DNA of 64,000 nucleotides from Epiperipatus broadwayi (Eukaryota; Onychophora; Udeonychophora; Euonychophora; Peripatidae). This document shows, piece after piece, positions 1 to 12,402 of the stretch. Both the position numbers and the translations under genes were made by a program. Location of the stretch: NCBI GenBank assembly GCA_028023455.1, contig JAQFVV010012398.1, positions 4,054,682-4,118,681 of the forward strand, given 5' to 3'. The notes under the pieces were generated by a model. The model searched no databases and was not told the origin of the DNA. It saw only the letters and a program-made list of their open reading frames with translations. Each line of letters starts with the position of its first letter. The stretch's first letter is position 1.

Positions 1-858
1 ATTCTGAAGGTCCTAAGAGGTTGGTAGCAAAGCAAGAATAGCAGTAATAAAGAAATGGTTGTAACTATAAATACACAATGCCCTCGACATATATATAAAA
101 TAATGTATCACTAATAAAATTACTAAATGAATTCCTGATTAAAATAATCAGTTCCCTGACGTCATAGAAAGTCCCACAAATATTACTCATTAATGAATGA
201 ACAGTAAATTATATTACGGCAAGAATTAAAACTAAATATAAAATTGTTTTCCCACTCACATGGAAGATTACAAAATAGGATTTGTCTTTAGTTAACATAG
301 ACGGGCATTAAATATCAAACTAATAAATTGTAAATCATAATTTTAATATTTTCTGACAAATAAAATATGTATAAAATATATATATATATACTGATAAAAT
401 TCTATGATAATTTTACTCAATTGCTCCACTAAAATTATTTATTCTTTTAGAAATAATTACAGGGCTCTTTTAAATTGGAGATAATAATAAGATACTTTAG
501 AATAATTTCAATCATTCAATAAATTTATATATGAGGTACAAAACTAAATGAGCTTTTTATTAATTAATTTACGGAAGGTAAGTCTTCTTGTAAGGATTTT
601 TAAATTAAAAGAAAAATAACAGGGGGGGGGGGAATTAAAGTTAATAGCTCATTGAATTTTGCAGTCAAATAATCTAAACAAACCGACAAAAATTAATTTA
701 ATTTGCCGCATCAAAATAATGTAGTTTTATAAGAATTGATATTTTAACTTAAATAAATTTAAAAGATGCATTTTAAAACCAAGCCGTATAAACATTACAC
801 AAATATATAAAATATAAATTAATATAGATTTTGAAAACAAATAAAATCAATCAATGGC
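1..858. other. AT-rich non-coding DNA
   Basis: I see no gene here. The block holds scattered AT microsatellite runs (for example near 376-391) and a run of ten G at about 623-632, which stands out in such an AT-rich context. No conserved protein is visible in any frame. Confidence 0.5.
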
Positions 859-1255
859 TTGCTGCAAATTGGATGTTACCTCAGAATCAATCAGTTAATA
901 GAGGCAGTTAATATAGCAGATAATTTCAGGCTTCCTCGACACAGACAGTCTCTGGCTAGATGTTCAAAGCACTGCAAAGGCATGGATAGGCTGGTGGAAC
1001 AGACCTCCGAGAAGCAAACGACCGATCTTTTTACCCCGTCATTTCTTTAGGCACGATGTATATATGTATTCCTCACTTCTCTTCAGTAAACTCAGTAATA
1101 ACTTTCTTCAATCAAATTTTCCACTATTTATATCTTCTGGTCTTATCTACAGGATTCAATCTATACTGACCACCAATTGTAATTGCTCTAAACACTTCTC
1201 TGTGGTATGTGCCAGCTTTGGAGGGAAATTAGAATCCTACATGCCCAAGGGTTGA
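859..1255 (+). other. higher-complexity stretch, unidentified
   Basis: Base composition is clearly less AT-rich than the flanks and two 63-codon open frames (859-1050 and 1064-1255) lie nearly end to end. I recognise no domain in either peptide, and neither has a usual ATG context. It may be host unique sequence (UTR or a regulatory stretch) or an old repeat. The 1256-2290 block that follows is AT-rich and has no gene. It contains a short GGGTTCAAACCC palindrome near 1751-1762 that resembles a tRNA/SINE B box but has no convincing A box. Confidence 0.2.
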
Positions 1256-2500
1256 TTTGCTAATTAAAAAACAACAACAAGCATATTAAGTTTATCAGTC
1301 ATTGTACTAACAAAATCTGTTTAATTAAGGTTTAGATTAACAAAAATGTAGATTTTATTCAGAAAAATTTTAGGAATTTGGTACAATGACTTTTAAATAT
1401 ATTTTCCATAAACTTAAATAGAAATTTACAAAATATAATTGAAATATTACATTGTTTAAATAATTGATTCTCAAGTGTACATTGATTAAAAGATAAATAT
1501 AAAATGTTACCCACTAATTAATTGAAGAAAATGAATTTTAATAAAGAATTTGAAATATTTGTAACATTTTATAGATATCTAGGATTCAATTTAATTTAAG
1601 AAAATAAACGCAATATACATTTTTACAAATATAAATAAATAAACTATTATAAAAGGTTAGTTAATCATAAAATACAAATTAATCAAAAGGTTATAACAAT
1701 TATAAATATACCACTACCTCATATGAGATGGGTGTCAGTTAATAATGATTGGGTTCAAACCCAGACTAGTGCTGATGACATTGGCACTAGGTGAAGCAGA
1801 AATATGTGTACTATATTTCCAGCTTCAGAATGTACATATGAGATGGCAAAAAATACCATTTTATTATTATATATATATATATGTTTGCTTTATAATACAG
1901 GTCATTAAAAGGCCTATTTATTATCATTCTATATATATTTTTTAGTAATTGAATCAAATGCTCTGAATATAAACTTAATTTTTGTAAGGGCATACATGTG
2001 TGAACATGTATAGTGATTAAGACTGCTCTATTATTGATTATTTGTTTTATGAAAAAGTGAAATGTACATATTCACATATCTAAATTAATCAAGGCATTAT
2101 TAAACTTCAGAGAATTTCACAATATTATAAGTAAATTTTTCTTGGAAAGTGTAATATAAACTATCAGATGTCAAATACACTATATTCAAACTCTGTCATA
2201 TTTATACTCTGTCATATGTGAGCCTTATCATATTTAAACTCTGGGTTATTTAAACATTACAATTGAACTATATATTATGATTTGTTAAATTATTAATAAA
2301 TATTATTTTCTTTATTGTTAGATTTGTCCAGCATTTTGTTTACAGTTATCTGCTCTGTCAGTTGCTATTTGCCAAAAATCTCTGCTTTTCATGATGTAGA
2401 GGTGATTTTAGATATTTGAGTGATGGTATAGCTGTTGTAGGCATTTATACTTGGTATGTTCACCGGTAAACTAAAAAATTTCTAGGCTAGAGATTTAGTG

Positions 2501-2835
2501 ATGCCCTTTGATGATGGATACTTGTCTACTATCCATTACAATATATTTTATCAAACACAAAGTGGACAATATTTTATACCAGAAACCTCTATTGATGATG
2601 ATGCTGTACTTTATATGATGACTCATAGGTCTACACATATATCAGCACACTTATACTTATAATCCTTCTAGTTCACATATGAATTATTTAAACTTAACAT
2701 GTACATCAACAATGAATCCAACATTTGATTATAGTTCGATTTTGATGATGATGAATAAACCTTTTGTTTCTTATAGAAATATTTATATAAGACAGTGGTT
2801 ATATGCCCTATTCACCATATATCAGATTTAACATT
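2501..2835 (+). pseudogene. frameshifted coding remnant, family unknown
   Basis: An ATG at 2501 opens a 53-codon frame ending at 2662. It begins MPFDDGYLSTIHYNIFYQ and has codon use less AT-biased than chance. A second open frame overlaps its end and continues to about 2832, through NPSSSHMNYLNL and NKPFVSYRNIYIRQWLYAL. The hand-over between frames without loss of protein-like composition suggests one ancestral reading frame broken by a small indel. I do not recognise the family. A decayed mobile-element protein is most likely, given the neighbourhood. No promoter or splice signal was identified. Confidence 0.3.
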
Positions 2836-3185
2836 TGTTCATAAGGGTTTAATCAGAATGTGCAGGCTTTGAAATTAATTATCCATATTCAATAAACCAC
2901 TTTTTTTAAGAAAGACTCTATATGAATATTTTACTCTGTGGCACCATCAACATAATTTACTTGATAGCAATCTCTACTTTCTCAAACCAGAACATAAACA
3001 CTTAAAAATTAATAGAAACTCAATACATTGACACTGAAGATGAGACTACTAAGAAAATAATACACAACTACTAAACAAGTAAAATAAAAATATTAATAGT
3101 TTATTTAGACACTCTTTATTGATTTCAAAAATAAATAAACAAATAAAATATTTGAATACAAGTATAATGTATATACTTAAGCTTT

Positions 3186-3745
3186 AGATGTAATTAGAGA
3201 GGATTTGAGCTCAGACTTTCAAGCTCCTTCAGTTATCCACTCCATCTTATATAACTGATACATGTTAAATAGATAAATAATCTCCTATATATGTATTTTA
3301 TGCTAAACTAGCACTCATCAGTTAGTCCAGATCATCATCTCTCACACACATATACAATCAATGTTCAGTTTATAATAAGAGCAAATCTTCAAATTTTAAT
3401 GGACAGGCTTCATTCCTTCCCACCCTCTAACTCTACAGCTATCCTGCATATGAGGGTTAGATTGACTCAAAGTCATCATGGATATGACAACAATATTGGC
3501 ATTAACAAGGGCTTGAGCATTTCATCATTACATTGTCAATGGATGGTTGAGAGGTGTAGGATTGTGCGCCTGTCCACTAAAGTTTGACAACTTGCTATCT
3601 TAATATAAACTGAGCACCAATTATATATATGTATGGAAGATAATAATCTGGACTAACTGATAAGTGCTGGTTCAGCACAAAATATGTATATTGGAAATCA
3701 TTTATTTTTTCCACATGTATGTGGTAATGTGTATCAGTTAAACAA
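3186..3745. repeat. family B fold-back repeat, copy 1
   Basis: Two inverted arms (about 3230-3407 and 3570-3741) enclose a spacer of about 160 bp. The same arms and spacer recur at 37942-38764, so this is a dispersed family. Each arm carries a decayed hammerhead-like core. On the minus strand at 3287-3330 CTGATGA is intact but GAA is changed to AAA. On the plus strand at 3650-3694 CTGATAA replaces CTGATGA, followed by a perfect 5-bp stem II (GTGCT/AGCAC) and flanks CTAA/TTGG able to pair as stem I. Both are probably inactive now. Confidence 0.7.
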
Positions 3746-4503
3746 ATAAAATAATAAATTTAATGCATATCATAAAAATAATAGGAAATATTAAAGACTA
3801 ATTATGAGTATACAAGCACATCTAAATAATTTATATCTAATATCATAAATACATTAAACAGATTCATTAGTAATAAATAAAGAAGGAGAGCATTTAAACT
3901 CTATGTAAGATATATTCCAAAAAATTAAAAATAACAATTATTAAAATCTATATATTAATATTTTAAGAATGTCCTTTTCTATGTACATATATAAATAAAT
4001 TGATAAAATTCCTAATGCAACTTGGCTCAAAAGAATTTAGTAAGTTTATTACCAGTGGAGTATTTCTGATCTTAATTCTTACAAAGTCTCTGTTGGCTGA
4101 TTTTAGGCACAGTTTTCTGCAATTTTCTTAACTTATTGTTTGATTATGCAGACTAGATAAGTTCAGGCAATTGGAAAAACAGTTCAGCAAGCAGTTGCAA
4201 TTCACTAGATCTTCTTTGTGATTTTTGGAAGTTGGAAAGGCTACATTGTCAGCTCTGACTGATACACCTTGGTTACACTTAACAATTCTCACTTGTTCAT
4301 TTCTTTTCAAATTTTAAATTAGACATTCTAATTGGCTGTGAGGTGTACTATAGCAGTGATATGAAACAAACTAGAATGATTCTGCAGCAAAATTAAATTT
4401 TTAATTTTTCTAATGCTAATGATGGGTATTCTGAGTTTTCATAGCAATATAAGCTTCCCTCTGTTGCTTTCTTTGGTAATAACTTTTTTTTCCATGTATC
4501 AAA

Positions 4504-4574
4504 TGCATCGATTGGGAAGTGAACTGGGCCAGCTGCTTGGAAGGCAGCTATGATAACCACTACACCACCAATGC
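4504..4574 (-). pseudogene. decayed tRNA-Gly (UCC)-like sequence
   Basis: Read on the minus strand from 4574 the sequence starts GCATTGGTGGTGTAGTGG, the acceptor/D-arm with an intact A box of an animal tRNA-Gly. It continues with an anticodon arm CTGCC-TTCCAAG-CAG, anticodon TCC. The T arm is damaged: the expected GGTTCGATTCC is GTTCACTTCC and the 3' acceptor strand has an insertion, so the seven-base acceptor stem is not cleanly formed. This is a tRNA pseudogene or the head of a tRNA-derived repeat, not a confident functional tRNA. Confidence 0.6.
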
Positions 4575-4599
4575 AAACCTTTCCAATTATTTTTAAACC

Positions 4600-7500
4600 C
4601 TGGTTTTAGTTTTCATTTTCTTAATTTTTTTAATTACATTTAATTATAATTCTGATTAAATTAACAGTAATTAAACTCTATCACAAAACTTAATTAGTTG
4701 TTTATTTTTTTTATATAGCTTGTAACTGAATTAAATTATTAATCAAGATTATAAAATATATATTTAAATATTGTATTTTAAGGTAGTGCTCTAAACAACT
4801 GAGCCATCCTATCAAAGCTAAAATATAAAATAGATATTTTTAAATTATAATACAAATTTTGTTAATCTCTTTATAAATAAGCTTTTTATTATAACGATCT
4901 AATTATTTAAATATAAGTTTAAATTATGCATGCAGATATGTAAGATTAATTGAAAGTATCTTTTATTATAGTATTAATGTTTTATTTTATTCCCATAATT
5001 TTCAATTTTATTTTGGAATATTTAATAAATATGATCTTGAGCATTTGTAATATATGACTTAGTTAGAGTGGGCCAAGCCTACAATTTTACAATGTAGAGA
5101 AAAATAGACAGATTTACATGGGCAACTTCTACAGTGAAATAAAAAATAACAGTAACCAGATAGATATGTGAGTCTATATAGATGCATTGATACTTAATAG
5201 ATAGAAAGATAGATTGACAAACATCTAAATACATTGATACATAATTAAACAAAAAGATGAATAATTCTCTATCCAAGCAATCTGTATCATGTTGTCCAAG
5301 CCAATGCATGCCTTATATAATGACATAGTTTAGTTATTCGCCACAAAAATTTTAAGGTGCTAGTATAACATTTGATGAAGAATTTGACATAAAATATGAC
5401 AATATTTTTCATTAGAAATTATCTTGAATGCCCTTTCTAACAGAGAAAAATCTTGCAAACCATACTGTATTGATCAGATAAATGTATAATGCACTTTTGT
5501 TTTAGCACCGTTGAAGGGGAGGGGATATCATATATTAATTACAGTGCTATTCTTTCAAACAGGCCTTAGTAACATTATTTATGAGAAATTTTGCCTCTGT
5601 TTTTAATAAATTTCCAGTCCCACCTAATAATGAGCAATATAAATTTATTATTAATAAAATAATAATAAGAATATGTTGTTTGTCTTCTGATTAAAGACAG
5701 ATTTATTCAATGGAAATATTTTACAATTCTTTGCAAAAAAAAAAAAAACAATTCTTAATTTATTTTAATATCTAATTTATATATTTAATAAAATCCACCA
5801 TATAATGCGGGTACAATTTCGGTTTAATAAGATTTAATGAGATTTTATATATCCATTATATTTTAGATATTCCAAAATTCAAATATATTTAAATTGAAAT
5901 TATTTAAAACATATATTTTTCCTTTTTATTTATACATGAATTTAAAATTAATTAATGTAAATAAAGCGCTTATCGGTAAGCCCGAGAGTCATATTCTTTG
6001 CCTGCAGGAATTAATAGTAATTACACAATAACATTATCAACAATAAGTAAAAATAAACTCCCCCTCCCCATACGATATCATGATTAGTTGTCACTGCATA
6101 TAGTCCTTGAACTGTAAACAGATCAAATTTTTGATATGATTAATATCAAGGTTATCTTCTTGCATAGCAAAAATGATTTAATAGTTTTCTTTTAATTTCA
6201 GTAAAATTTGAAATAGCCAATGTATGTGCGCATGTATAATAACGGTTAATGTTTATTGTATGTGAGTCTTGTTATGATATTTATTTTTAAGAAAAATAGT
6301 TTCTTAAGTTATTTATTAAATTTAATTTTATCGTATATTTCAATCTATTTTATAAGATTATGAATGCAAAATACAACAGAAATGAAGTAAAAACCAATGT
6401 TTTTCCTTTCAATCTTTTTGTGTTTTATTTATATCACATTTTACAATAAATTATTTACAATGTTGTTTAATCTAGTTTTCACTGTAAATGCATCTTTGCT
6501 ATATTGTTCTGTATGGCCTACTGTATTTCCGGTGTCCGAATTACTTGTAAACTCTCAAAAAGTAAACTATTCGATTATTTTTTGTTGCATTCTTACAACA
6601 TAAGTTTTCAACAAATATAAAAAGATGATCGGAATAAATAATCGGGATGGGAATAGTCATTCAGCCAGATGTGTGATGTTTGAGCACCAGAAGTAACAGG
6701 TTGAATTTTTCGGGAATCTGTAGCCCTCTAGTTCATAACCCTATTACTACCCTAAACCATACGTAGCGATACTATTTAACGTTTACAGAATTTATTTTAA
6801 ATCTATAAAAAAAATTGTGATTTAAAAAAATAGTTTAAAAGTTTATTATATGTCAAGGATTTAATTATCTTTAGTTTGTTTTTATTTTTAAAAGACAGCA
6901 TATGGGGGAAATCAACATTGATATTAGCATCAATATTTTTGGTTTAATATTTTGATTTTAACACTCCCTCCTATTTTTACCCCTCCTAATCAACTAATCA
7001 AAGAAATGTAATGCGAAACGTTTTAAGAAAGATTGAAAAATAAACAGATGCTATACATTAAAATTAATATATTTTAATGAATTCACTATTTTTAATTTAA
7101 CATCAGTACAAAAATAATCACTATAAAACTGTTTGCAATCAAGATGATCCTTTGTAATTTTTTTTCATTTTAAAATACGTTTATTTAGTATAAATATATA
7201 ACAGGAAATTGTAATACAATGAAAGTTTGCATTGAGATCATAACATGCAAGATTTAATGCAGTGGTAAAATGGTGGATCCTGGAGCTCAAGTCCAAGGAT
7301 GATGCCTTTGTTCCATCATTTTTGGTGCTCAAATTCCTTATGAATTCCCGAACAATAACATTTTTGATTGTTTTTTTATTGCTCTTGAGTTTGGAAAAAA
7401 GTTGAGCATTGAAAGTGTCAGAAATAAATCAATCCAAGGATATTATATACCAGCATCTAACACTTTATCAATGCAATCAACTACAAGTAGAATAAAAACT

Positions 7501-9470
7501 TACAGTTAATTAACATAAGGAAGACATATAGATATCTATTCATTACTAGTCTCCAAACCAATTATATAATTCTGATTTAAAAGAAACATTGGATGTATTT
7601 ATTTTGTCTTGGAAGTAACAATAAACAGATTCCTGATCAAATATAGTATATGCTTTTTTAAATTTCAGATTTAGAAAGTGTTTTTTCAAGCATGATTCTG
7701 TTATCCACTTAAAACTGAGAATTATTTTATTTATTCAAAATCCAGGTTAGTGTACATCTTCCCAGTCTGCATTTTAAAAAAGAAATATAGTATCATAAAA
7801 ATTAAATGCCTATATTAAGAATATAATAGTTAATTTGCTTTTTGTTCAGAGATTCACAAAAGATCTAGGCATTGAAAGTAACTACACTGCACTGTAAAAC
7901 ATGAACTTTGAGCATTAAAGTTGGTCCCTCTGCAACTTCATTAAACTATGCAACCCCCAAAACATTGGAAACATTTAATTACTACTATATTTTCCATTTT
8001 TCCTTAATAAAAAATCCATATAGCTTTAAATATTATGCAAATGACTTAGATTCAAATCTTTTTTAAGTTCCAGATTGCTAGATCATAATTTATTCAGATA
8101 AACATTCAAAACTAATCATAAAATGAATATTTAGCTATGCTCAGTTAATGGAAAAGATAGAGAAGAAAAATATTCTCAAAGTCTCACAACTTTTTAATTG
8201 AAAAACTTCTTCTTTACTGTTATTTTGTAAGATAATCTTTTCCTTCAGCAGTGGGCTATTTAAATAGTGTTTTAGCTCTTTAATTTCATTAAATTATAAT
8301 TACATTATGTAGGATTTTCTAAACTGTTTTGCTATTCTAAGTTACTTCATAAAAATCAATCAATGAGTTTAATTGATATGGTTCAGAAGAATAATTCCCT
8401 ACATAACAGTAATCCTTGATAGAAGTCCCAGTTATAAAAACCTTAGAAAATTAAATTATACAGAAAGACTCTGGATTTTGATCTTTTATTGCATGGAAAA
8501 CAGTCTAGTACATCTGTCTATATAATTAGCTAGCAAGTATTAATTAGATTTACAATATTATTAAATATGCCTTTCAAATTATTATGTATAATGAAATTGA
8601 TTTATTCGTTTCCAATTTTGATATTAGTAAATCCTTTATTTCAGTGAATCATAGCACACTTTCTCATTTTTCTTTATAAATCTTCATTATTTTTAGAAGT
8701 TTCATTAAAGTCCATCTGTTTCCTCAAATATGATAAGCTAAAATGACCAGGTTAAATCTCATTCTATGGTGAATTTCTCATTTAATTAGTAGACATAATT
8801 ATAATATTAGTAATTGGAAAATATGGCAAAATAAAAGATACTAATAGAATAAAGTTAATATTTAATTTATTTTTAAATTGAGCTCCATAAAATAACCACA
8901 GAGCACATTCATTATTGTGATTATGATTCATTATTTTGAACACTCAATACAGTGGAATCTTGCTTTAGTTGAAAGACTGCACTAAATGTGTCAAAACTAA
9001 CAAAGGATTCTTTAATTTTTATAATTATTGCTTACTGGCATAATAAATGTCTCAAAAATAAAAAGTTCTTTTTACTGACTTTTAATAGTGATATTTATTA
9101 CAAAAAGTTCATGTTTTAGTCCAAATCTTATCTGTCAATATCGTTCTCTACAATTACTGACAATTTATGATCTTTTTAAGCAAATTCCTCTGGTCTTATA
9201 TTTTCTGTTAATAAAATATTTTTATTTAATATTCAGCCAATAGATCAAACATAATTTAAATACAAAACAAAGTTATATAAGGCAAACAAAAACAAATAAA
9301 TGTAAGATTAAAATTGCATTTAAAAAAAATCTTAAGTTAATAGTCACATTAAAAAATGCAATTCTCAAATTAATAATAAAGTGATCAAAATAATCAATTA
9401 TACAAATAACCCAAATTTAAAAAATAATAATAAAATGAATATTATTGATTAATAAAATATACACATATAA
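4600..9470. other. long AT-rich gene-free block
   Basis: Only short, low-complexity open frames occur. The 6397-6603 plus frame and 5079-5309 minus frame are hydrophobic or low-complexity translations of AT-rich DNA with no recognisable domain. Homopolymer A or T runs and AT microsatellites are common. I could not identify exons, RNA genes or intact mobile-element ends. Confidence 0.45.
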
Positions 9471-9473
9471 AAC

Positions 9474-9720
9474 ATTTTTAAAGAAACACTTTTATTCACA
9501 CAAATGTTAAGAAGTAAAAATATAAATTTTCTTCAGTTTTTACAGTATTCTTGATATGCAATGCAGCATTAATGTTTAGAAATATTCTTAGACTAGTCTA
9601 AATATGCAGCATGCTTTATTTTAATTTATAATATCAACAATACTTTTAAAAACTGAAGAAACTTTACTTTTACACGTTAGTATATATATATATATGAATA
9701 AAAGTGTTTCTTTAAAAAAA
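9474..9720. repeat. imperfect inverted repeat
   Basis: The left arm (about 9474-9558, starting with AAAGAAACACTTTTATTCA) is repeated as its reverse complement in the right arm (about 9637-9720), separated by roughly 80 bp. Both arms contain TTCTTCAGTTTTTA. The right arm also contains a (TA)n run absent from the left. This has the shape of a small fold-back element or MITE. No TSD could be assigned. Confidence 0.55.
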
Positions 9721-9749
9721 GTTATAGAAGTGAATAATGTTATTAAAAC

Positions 9750-10385
9750 AGGAAAAACTCTCCATGTAGTAGTGCCACTCAGTGCAAGCCAGAGTAATCA
9801 ATGGGCCCCAGAAAGCTTATGCATAAAATCCCTATCTAGTGCCTACTCATCCAATATCCCCAGAATAGTTTTTAGCTTGTGGCTTTCATCAGTTAGTGGC
9901 CTTGAATCTGAGAGTACTGCACCTAGATCTTAGGATCTAATGCAACCCTACAGCAGCCACCTTTCATCTCTACTTAATTACAAAACTATAAGAATAAAAT
10001 TTAAAACACAATAATATTTTCAATTCAAGCTCATTAGCTTATATAGTCATATAGATCTGAACTCAGTTCAGTACCCATACATTTTGGGTTCTTTCATTCT
10101 TTAATAACCATAGCCACCACTATTCTATTAGTCATGATTGATATTAAACCACTAAAACATCATATAATCACCATTTCTTATGCTTGCTCATAACTGTTAT
10201 TAAAACAGGTTTACCTTTCCATATAGGGATTTTATGCACAAGCCTTCTGGAATTCATTGATTGCTTTGGCTTGCACTGAGTGGCACTACTGTATGGAGAA
10301 TTTTGCCTGTTTTAATAACAGTCATGAGCAAGCATAAGAAATGGTGATCATATGATGTTTAAGTGAATAATGTATTATGTTCAGT
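9750..10385. repeat. family A hammerhead-bearing repeat, copy 1
   Basis: This is a copy of the dominant dispersed repeat. A minus-oriented unit runs from about 10,216 back to 9,758, and its end sequence (CTCCATGTAGTAGTGCC and neighbours) recurs about 455 bp away. A shortened plus-oriented piece (about 10,235-10,370) closes a hairpin with it. The hammerhead position on the minus strand (9851-9904) keeps CTGATGA, but GAA has become AAA and the helix-III palindrome ACTAGT is broken, so this copy is decayed. The outer ends share inverted TCACCATTTCTTATGCTTG. Confidence 0.7.
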
Positions 10386-10442
10386 TTCAGCCATGTAGTT
10401 TCCTACATGAGTGAAAGATTTAAAAAAAAAAATAATGATTTA

Positions 10443-10511
10443 AAAATTAAAATTCTCTTGTCAAAGAAAAAATATATATTTTTTTTTTGACAAGAGAATT
10501 TTAATTTTTTT
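10443..10511. repeat. short palindrome
   Basis: An arm of about 22 bp containing ATTCTCTTGTCAAA is followed by an A/T spacer and its reverse complement TTTGACAAGAGAAT. It would form a hairpin. No protein context was seen, so it may be the end of a small fold-back element. Confidence 0.5.
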
Positions 10512-11047
10512 AAAAATAGCAATTAAATTGTTATGCAAATTAATCACACAAAAAAAATTGAAACAGGTTGCTTAAAACAGAAAGAAGTACAAACTTATTT
10601 AAAAATCAATTTTTTATTAAATTCATTCTGGATTCTCATTTTATTAAAATGATGTCAGACTTTCACTATGTTTAGTGAATACAAAGAGGAAAAAAACACC
10701 ATCTGCTAAACTAACCTGGACATCTGAAAAACTTTACCTGTTACTTTAAATAAATCTGGTTACAAATGAAGAAACAATACTTATTTCAAATTGCAGAGCT
10801 AGAGATTGCTAAAGTATATTATGACCCCATATGGTCTGTTTAATATTTGACATTGGAAAGAAAACAAATTATGATTATATTGCTTTGTAAGTTTTATGTT
10901 TAAAGAGGACTATTTAGACTTTATCTTAACTGTTTTAAGTTTGTATTTAATACTGATATGATATATTTTATTTTATGAAGTGTTTGAAATAGAAATCAAA
11001 AGTTTTATTTTTTAAATACTTTTATTAATTTTGAAAAATCTGTTTAT

Positions 11048-12402
11048 TTGTTTGTGTTTTTTAAGATTTTTGATAAGATTAATAATTTTAAAAATGAAAG
11101 TAGTTGGGTATTTGGTAGTTTCGATAGTGAGACTATGTATCAATCTGAGAATAGATTAAGCAGTATTGATGCTATTATGTCTGTGTTGTTTAAACATGAA
11201 TCTTTGTCAAAGAATAAAATTAAAGTTTTTAAAGATTTGCTTTTATTATTAGAGAATTTTATGTATTTTACTTATGATGGTAATTTTTATAGGATTAAAA
11301 AAGAGTGGATAATAGATTATATTATTCTACCTTTAATTTGTTCAATTTATATTAATTATTTGGAAGAGGAAATTATTATTAAAAAGATTCTGTTTATATT
11401 TAAAGTTATTTGTTAGTTACATGGATGATTACTTGTTTGTAATTGAGAATAATAAATTGAAAAAGTTGGTAAATGAGTTTGCTTTAATCTTTTTATAAAA
11501 TATATGTTAGAAGAAGGGGGGTTAGATTTTGTTAAATTAAAATTTTTAAATCTATTGGTGATTAAAAATGTAAAAAAAAATGTTCAGTATGTAGTCAGTA
11601 TGTTAAGAGTAAAGAGTTAAGGTCTATAATTAAACCTGATAGCTATCAATCTGTATCTCATAACATAGCAGCTTTAAGAAATTATTGTTATAAAAATAAG
11701 AGATTAAATAATTCTAGTTGGGTGGCTTTGTTTAAAAAAGATCAATTTTATAAAGATTATTTGAGTGTTGGATACTCTGATAAATTTGTTAAAAATATTT
11801 TATTTCATAGTAATAATAGCTGTAATGATGTAAAGGCTAAAAAAAATATGATTTTCTTTCTTTGCCATTTAAATTATCTTCCTATAAAATTGTATCTAAA
11901 AATAGTAATTTGTTTGGAAATAAGAAAATTGCTTGAAAAAGAAGTATTCCTTTGAGTAATTTATTAAATAATACAAAGGAAATTTTTGATGGAAAGACTA
12001 TTTCTGGAGCAATGTATATTATCCCTTGTTTTAGTAGTAAGATATAATAGGTCAGAGTAGTTTGAGATTAACTGAAAGAATAAAGGTAAATAAAAGTAGG
12101 GTTAAAAATAAATATTTTAGTTCTGTTTTATATATCTATGAAAAAGATAATAGATGACACTTAATTTTGATGACGTTAAGGTTGTCTTTTTTTAGAGAAA
12201 TGAAGTAAAAAGAATTAAAAATCTTTTATTATTAAAAATTTATGATTTTGAAACAATGAACTTATTTAAAAAAATTTTTTAATATTAAGAGTGTATGGGA
12301 AGTAAGTGGAATTGGGGGTAATGTTTAGTTAAAATGTTATTTATAGTTCTTTACTCTTGAGAAGTGTGCTTGAAGCAGTGAAACTATTTGTAGTGTTTAG
12401 AG
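11048..12402 (+). pseudogene. Penelope-like element 1: RT and GIY-YIG remnant
   Basis: Fragments of one Penelope-like ORF follow in order. In 11048-11416 the RT palm reads SFDSETMYQS (first catalytic aspartate region), then FYRIKKEWIIDYIILPLICSI (the region that normally reads G-x-x-M-G-S-P-L-S). After a frameshift comes the YMDDYLFVIE catalytic motif at about 11417-11446. Next is a decayed FLD-like segment, then 11722-11955 (NSSWVALFKKDQFYKDY, the connector). From about 11990 there are GIY-YIG-like residues (DGKTISGAMYIIPCFSS) in broken frames. Several stops and frameshifts mean it is dead. The tail at 12354-12395 has a hammerhead-like layout. It is clearly more diverged than the PLE pair at 24.7-28.6 kb and represents another lineage. 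Confidence 0.75.

Noticed and set aside
1725-1800. Possible SINE with GGGTTCAAACCC B box
   Set aside because: No A box at the proper distance and no second copy in the window.
5079-5309. Minus-strand 76-codon ORF beginning MHWLGQHDTDCLDREL
   Set aside because: No domain recognised, Tyr/Ile-rich remainder typical of AT-rich non-coding DNA, no splice or promoter context.
9694-9933. 79-codon plus ORF, with a similar one on the minus strand at 47663-47881 (shared SASQSNQW and AYSSNIPR)
   Set aside because: The shared peptide comes from the same family A repeat read in the same relative frame; other copies have stops and frameshifts there, and the hammerhead RNA structure explains the conservation better.
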